In this document: in pieces, positions 59,004 through 64,000 of the stretch
Layout of the letters: the number at the start of each line of letters is the position of its first letter
How positions within the stretch are numbered: position 1 is the first letter of the stretch
Origin: Gnetum montanum
Lineage: Eukaryota; Streptophyta; Gnetopsida; Gnetales; Gnetaceae
Direction: 5' to 3'
DNA length: 64,000 nucleotides
NCBI GenBank assembly: GCA_015680685.1
Contig: MNCI01015933.1
Span: 613,531 to 677,530 of the forward strand
Program-made: the position numbers and the translations under genes
Notes under the pieces: generated by a model
What the model was told of the DNA's origin: nothing
Databases searched by the model: none
Seen by the model: only the letters and a program-made list of their open reading frames with translations

Positions 59004-59480
59004 GTCGATGATGGCTACTACTTCTGCCCATTTTGTACAATAGTCAATAGTGATAATGATGTATGCCTTTCCATTTGACATGGGTTTGATGGGACCCATG
59101 AAGTCAATACTCTAGATGTTGAAGGGTTCTAGTGGTTGGATCCACTACTAAGGATCCTCCATACGAGCAGTCATTCCACTATCATGTTGGTAGCATTCAC
59201 AAGATTGGATGAATTGATGAGCATCTTGAAGAATGTTGGCCAATAATACCCTACCATTAGGATCTTAATGGCTGTGTGTCTTCTAGCACAGTGGCCCCCA
59301 CAAGGACCCTCATGAGCATCTTGGAGAATGCATAGTTGATCAGCATCAGAAACACACAAACAAACTAGGCCATCAGCAGACACCTTGTAAAGGTGTTCAT
59401 TAATCTCCATGAAGTATTTGTTCTAATGAAGAAACTATTATTTCTTCTTACTATCTAGCTCTTATAGCATCTCCTGAATG
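59004..59480 (-). pseudogene. Integrase of TE-D, N-terminal part
   Basis: 59410-59171 reads a zinc-binding HHCC-type region, DAHEGPCGGHCARRHTAIKI and LMVGYYWPTFFK. Then about 59090-59005 reads YIIITIDYCTKWAEVVAI with the first catalytic Asp. With the part at 53027 all three DDE residues of TE-D are present, but E splits the gene. Confidence 0.85.
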
Positions 59481-61230
59481 AGAAGATAGGTGAGACTGCC
59501 ATCATATCACTTAGGCTCAATAGGCACTTGTTCATTTATAGCTCTATTAAAGAGGAGTTCATCAGGAAATTCATCAGAAAGTGGACTCTCCTCCTCTTTG
59601 TTGTTCCATCTCAACCAAGACAAGTGGTTAGCAACCACATTCTTGGTTCCCTTTCAATCTACCATTGTAAGATCAAATTCTTGTAAGATCATAAGCCATT
59701 GTATGATATGGTGACTCACCATTAGTTTATTCATGATGAAGTGAATTGCATTATGGTCTATGTGCATGAACACCTTGTATCCAAGCACATAGTGCTTGAA
59801 TTTCTCCAAGGCATACAACACTACCATAAAATCTTTCTCTATTATGGTGTAATTCATTTGTGCACCCCTAATGCTTTAGCTTTCATAGTGAATATAGTAA
59901 GGACATTTTTGATCATACACTTATGTGAGCATGGATCCTAAGGCATAATTTGATGCATATGTCATGATATGGAATGGTTTGGACCAGTTAGGTGCTCATA
60001 GAATTGGAGTCTCTACAAGATTCTACTTGAGTTACTAAAATTTATTCTTGTATTTGTTAGTCCAGATGAACAAAGCATCCTTCTTTGTCAACTCCACCAA
60101 TGGTTTAGAAATCTTAGAGAAATTCTCTTTGAATCCCTAGTAGTAGCCATTGTGTTCAAGGAATGACTGAACATCTTTGACAATTCCTTGGATGACCCTT
60201 ATTTTCTTAGGGTCCACCTCAATCCTATTTTCAAATATTATGTGCCCCAAAACAATGCCTTCCTAGACCATCAAGTGGCTTTTCTAGAAATTAAGTTGAA
60301 GGTTTATCTCCACATACATTTTTAGTACTTGCTCAAGGTAGTATAGGGCTTGCTCAAATGTAGCCTCATATGTGGAGAAGTCATCCATAAAGACTTTCAC
60401 CTCACTACCAATTTTCTATTGAAGGATGCTAAGAATAAGATGTTGGAAATTTGTAGGGGCATTGCATAAACCAAATGACAGTTTTTGTATGTAGAAGTCT
60501 CCCAGGGATTCATAAATGTAGTTTTGGCCTAATCCTCTGGTGCAATCTAAATTTGATTATAGCCACTATAACCATCCAAAAAGCTATAAAAGCAATTCCT
60601 ATAGATGGTATCCAACACTTGGTTTACAAATGGAAATGGGAAATGATCTTTGGAAGTTGTCATATTCAATATCCTAAAGTCAATATAGATCCTCCACTTA
60701 CCACCTTTCTTTGGTACTATCACTAGAGGGCTAATGCACTCACTATCTGCAATGGGATAGATGAATCCTAACTTTAATAACTTGTTCAATCTCCTCATTA
60801 ACTATCTGCTTGAGTTTTGGATTCAATTTCTACTATAGTTGCCTCTTTGGCTTCATAGAAGGATTTGTATAGGTGTGATTCTAGCATATCTTAAGATCAA
60901 TCCCAATGAGTTCAGGATATGACCAAGAAAAGGCTATTGGCCATTTGTTGACCACCTTCAACAACTTCTCTTTTTATTTAAGAGAAAGGTTGGCATTGAT
61001 TATTATAAGCTTCCCATTATTCAAAAAATCATATTCCATGCTGTAGGTAGAGTTTTCAACTCTAGGAGCTCATGTTTAAAGCTTTCACAGATTTTCAACT
61101 CTCCCTAATAAGTGTCATCAGGTTCATCAAAAAGTTAACGATGGATTTGATCCATCTCATCCATGCCTTTAACATGTGCACTCGTTAGGCTCTCAATTGG
61201 TTCCATGCAAAGTGTTGAGCTACTAACAGG
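59481..61230 (-). pseudogene. RT and RNase H of TE-D
   Basis: RT (60798-60547) reads NKLLKLGFIYPIADSECISP, LVIVPKKGGKWRIYIDFRIL and FYSFLDGYSGYNQI. The FMDD box (KVFMDDFSTYE, near 60384) is intact. RNase H (59857-59654) reads NYTIIEKDFMVVLYALEKFK and YKVFMHIDHNAIHFIM. The linker with ELLEL-type text is near 61060. It is interrupted by stops. Confidence 0.85.
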
Positions 61231-61830
61231 ATCCACTATCAACCACTAGATGCCCTCCTATTTTATGGTTGCTATGTATAAGCACCTTTGAATTTTTGTC
61301 TCATCTACATACTATCTACATGTTGTGATGCATGTACACTTTATGGATCATAGTTTCTACACACAGTTGCATCCTATATCACTATACATGACACATGGAA
61401 CTCTCCTCTTCTCTATCTTTCTAAATGCATTTTCCATAGAAACATCCAAGGAGGTCTTTAATTCCTAGTTGTGCATCAATGGTACTCAACCAAGCCGTTC
61501 CCATGATGATTGGGAAGTCCCCTTTGTAATTATCGACATAGATCACTAGGAAGTCAATAGGATAGGATCATTCATGGAAAATGGTCATAATGTCCTCTAC
61601 TAGCCCCAAAGGAATAATTATGGAGTGATCTACCAACTCAAGATGAATGTTGCTATTCTTGAGTGGAGGCAGGTTCTAAGCTTTGTACATCTAATGAGAA
61701 ATTAGATTTACACTAGAACCTGAGACTAGAAGAGCCTTGTAATGTTCATTCCTAACAATTTATAGGTAAATATGAGGACTTCTAGGATTGAATATTTTCT
61801 TGGAAAGATGGCCAGCCTTAATCCAATCAG
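61231..61830 (-). pseudogene. Protease of TE-D
   Basis: Near 61735-61690 the minus strand reads YKALLVSGSSVNLISH: the catalytic Asp of D-S-G is Val. A TAG follows. The end region of protease runs to about 61400. Confidence 0.8.
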
Positions 61831-62410
61831 TTACTACATGTGTCAACATGATAGTATGCACTTTGATTGGTGTTTGGTTTGAAGGGGACTTGAAGGATGT
61901 AGATGCAGAGGATGAGGAAGAAGTAGGTCTATCAACTACATATGTCTATGAGGGCTTTGTAGGACTATTGGTTTAGAAAAATTATCTTTTTCAAGATTTA
62001 TTTTCTAAACCACTTAGCTAAGAAGCTAGATATAAGTTAATAGCCTTCGTGGCATTACGTTGCTATGGTTCAGCTAGAAGTTTTTCCTACATTGATGGAT
62101 CAAGTGGTAATTGAGTTTAGGGTAAAGGGACATGTGCAGAAGGATGAGGAGGGTAGTGAGAAAATGGGGATTACCCACTTAGAGATTGGACTCTATAGTA
62201 TTTAGGAGGGTAGTAGTGATGTTGGAATGAAGCATGACTAAAAGAGTCATGTGGAGAAATGGGTTGCTAAAGAACGTACCCATAACCCATATGGATCAAG
62301 CTACCAGTAAGGGTACTTTAGTCTTAGTGGTAGCATCCCTCATAACTATGGGTGTTGCCACTACTGGTACTATTCATAAGGTTGTGGTGGAGCTCCACTT
62401 GAATAGTAAT
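61831..62410 (-). pseudogene. Proline-rich gag tail of TE-D
   Basis: It matches 44150-44670 and 29000-29506 on the minus strand. It is cut near 62410 where F begins, so capsid and N-terminus are not in the window. Confidence 0.6.
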
Positions 62411-63051
62411 GGTGTAGGAACACCTCTTCTAATCCCCTTTTGCTACCCAACATACTAAATGTTGTTTTGAGTTGATTTTGTTAGGAATGATTCTTGGATA
62501 TTTTAGCATGGTTTTGGGGTGTTTTTGGCTCACTTTGATGAGTTTAGGAGGTTCCAAGATGTATGGGAACTTGTTGGAAGGATATCCAGAGGCTCCCAAT
62601 ATCAAAATGAACACTTTTATTTTTTGGCACCTTCAGAAGAGACATCTCCCCAAAAAGATGGACATATTTCTAAAGACATATTCCTAAAGATGTCTTCCCT
62701 AAAGAGTATATGTTTACCAAAAATAGTAGACATCTCTCCTGTGAGTAGGGCTTTCACAAGAGATGTCTACATGAAGATAAAGATGACCAAGACTCATGGG
62801 AAAAATTTTGAAAATTTTGTTCCAATTCAAAAAATAACCAAAGAAATATGGAAATAGTTGGGGAGAAGGTGAGAAGACTTAGGAAATAGCTAGAGAACCT
62901 CAAGTTTTGTTAAGGAAATGTTTCTAGGGTTTTTACCTTCTAGTTGCTTATAAATATTGATGTAATTCACCATTGTAAGTGTCACAGTGCTAAGGACTAT
63001 AGTGCCAAGTGTCGAAGTTCAAACACTGAAAGCCAAATTACCTTAACCATG
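62411..63051 (+). repeat. F: copia-type LTR fragment related to E
   Basis: From about 62456 it parallels the middle of E's LTR (TTTAGGAGGTTCCAAGATG, then AGACATCTCCCC-type words at 62640-62780). It is diverged and lacks the E start. It may be a solo LTR or a fragment. Boundaries are approximate. Confidence 0.55.
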
Positions 63052-64000
63052 TGATGAGACACGATATCGTGACTGTTGCGATATCGTGTCATCCCCTGCG
63101 ATATCGCGTACGCGATATCGCGGTCTATCACCAAATCTATAAATAAGAGGTGGCACTCCCCTCATTCTCATCCTAGGCTAGAAGTAGTGAAGCTCTAGCA
63201 GTTTGAACACTCCAGAGATAGAATATTTTCCATGTGCCCGCAGTAGGAGTCCCCAAGTAAATGGATCTTTACTCGAGCAGCTTTGTAGCTGAACGCAAGT
63301 TGTGTACGGCAATAAAGACAAGCTTTGTGGATAAACCTTACAGTGCATGGAATAGGTTTATTACATGTTATTTCCTACCTGTTATTTATTACATGCACTA
63401 GTGTGGCATGAGTATGACTTGGTTACGAGCATTGATGAATGTGTACGGCTAACCAAGGAATCGGCTACTCATCGCGATTAGATTCTCTTACCCTTGTCTC
63501 CTAGAATGCGGGATGAGTACGACTTGATTACAAGCATCTACGGATGTGTACGACTAGTCAAGAAATTGGCTACTCATCACGCTTAGGCTAACTAGGTGCC
63601 TCAGTATGACCACTTCGAGCATATGCGTTACGTGTGGTGATCCCAGTAACGATTAGCATTTGGTAGCCACAGTTGCATAGTTCAGGGTGTGTACGGTAAG
63701 TGGAAATGGATGTTGACGCTAGTTAATTTAGACTTAGGTCCTTAGTTAGAGTTAGTTAGTTTCTCAACCCTTCACCTCATATCATAGGAGATAAAACCAG
63801 AAAAGACCAAAAAAATCATATACCTTGGACTTACTTAACCATACACCGTGACAACAACAAGTAAGTCTGGGAAGACAACGAATGATTAACCCCAAGTGTT
63901 CCATGGGGCGTTTAGGCACTTAGTCTACGAAGTTCAACCGGATCATGCATGCTACGCTCGTTTCATATGGTTGAGTGTAGGGGTACCTCGCCACTCATCA
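63052..64000 (+). repeat. G: complete LTR of the GATATCGCG subfamily
   Basis: At 949 bp, from TGATGAGACACGATATCG to CCACTCATCA, the last base of the window. The GATATC array is at 63060-63123, TATAAATA at 63138-63145 and a polyadenylation-type AATAAAGACAAGC near 63310. It agrees closely with Z's LTRs. It may be a 5' LTR with a body beyond the window or a solo LTR. The five bases before it are CCATG. Confidence 0.85.

Larger units (their letters stand above)
49370..62410 (-). mobile_element. TE-D: Athila-like element interrupted by E, 5' end missing
   Basis: Its parts are a 3' LTR, polypurine tract, 3' region, integrase split by E, RNase H, RT, protease and gag tail, which ends near 62410 at the F LTR. 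The left flank is ATTGG (49365-49369); the right flank is outside or lost. TE-D has no accessory ORF body. Confidence 0.8.

Noticed and set aside
1-64000. tRNA, rRNA, ordinary host genes
   Set aside because: The tRNA-like text is limited to primer sites of 12-18 bases; no rRNA or host-gene text was recognised. A covariance-model search would be decisive.

Overview
The window looks like intergenic DNA from a land plant with a large, repeat-filled genome. A gymnosperm or a large-genome angiosperm would fit, but the sequence does not decide between them. I see no host gene, rRNA, tRNA or CRISPR. Almost all of it is a stack of nested, decayed LTR retrotransposons. The evidence is tRNA-Asp-type primer sites (TGGCGCCATTGCCGAGGA and decayed copies), LTRs beginning TGATG and ending CATCA, gag, protease, RT, RNase H and integrase fragments, and 5-bp target duplications. 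The labels A, W, TE-B, Z, Y, X, TE-C, TE-D, E, F and G are mine.

Layout. 1-3371 is the gag and 5' LTR of minus-strand element A. 3372-4800 is a plus-strand Ty3/gypsy leader and gag. The oldest minus-strand element, W, starts near 4800-5850. It is cut into pieces at 5851-8284, 32468-34552 and 47636-49369 by three younger minus-strand Athila-like insertions: TE-B (8285-32462, duplication ACTAG), TE-C (34553-47630, CCGAG/CTAAG) and TE-D (49370 to about 62410). Inside TE-B lie Z (plus strand, 9952-17170), Y (17171-23161) and X (23162-30165). Y is inserted in X's 3' LTR, and one large deletion at 17170/17171 joins Z to Y. Inside TE-D's integrase lies E, a gag-only Ty1/copia-type element (53085-58998, GTACA/GTATA). 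The window ends with a copia-type LTR fragment, F, and a complete GATATC-type LTR, G, whose last base is the last base of the window.

How the parts relate. X, TE-C and TE-D keep the Athila-like order gag-protease-RT-RNase H-integrase-3' region. Z and Y have lost RT, RNase H and integrase but keep LTRs and gag, so they look non-autonomous. Y and TE-C also carry an accessory ORF in the envelope position; Y's copy resembles the plant 'Transposase_32' domain. Its start codon is preceded in five elements by a 3' splice site or its remnant, in four with a branch-point-like motif. In Y and TE-C, upstream of that, there is a second promoter: a TATA box next to an array of short palindromic words of the same kind as those in that element's own LTR U3. 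Elements without the ORF lack the array. This cassette is the most interesting item in the window. Every gene is broken, and many in-frame stops are TAG where CAG is expected, which points to decay of CHG-methylated cytosines.
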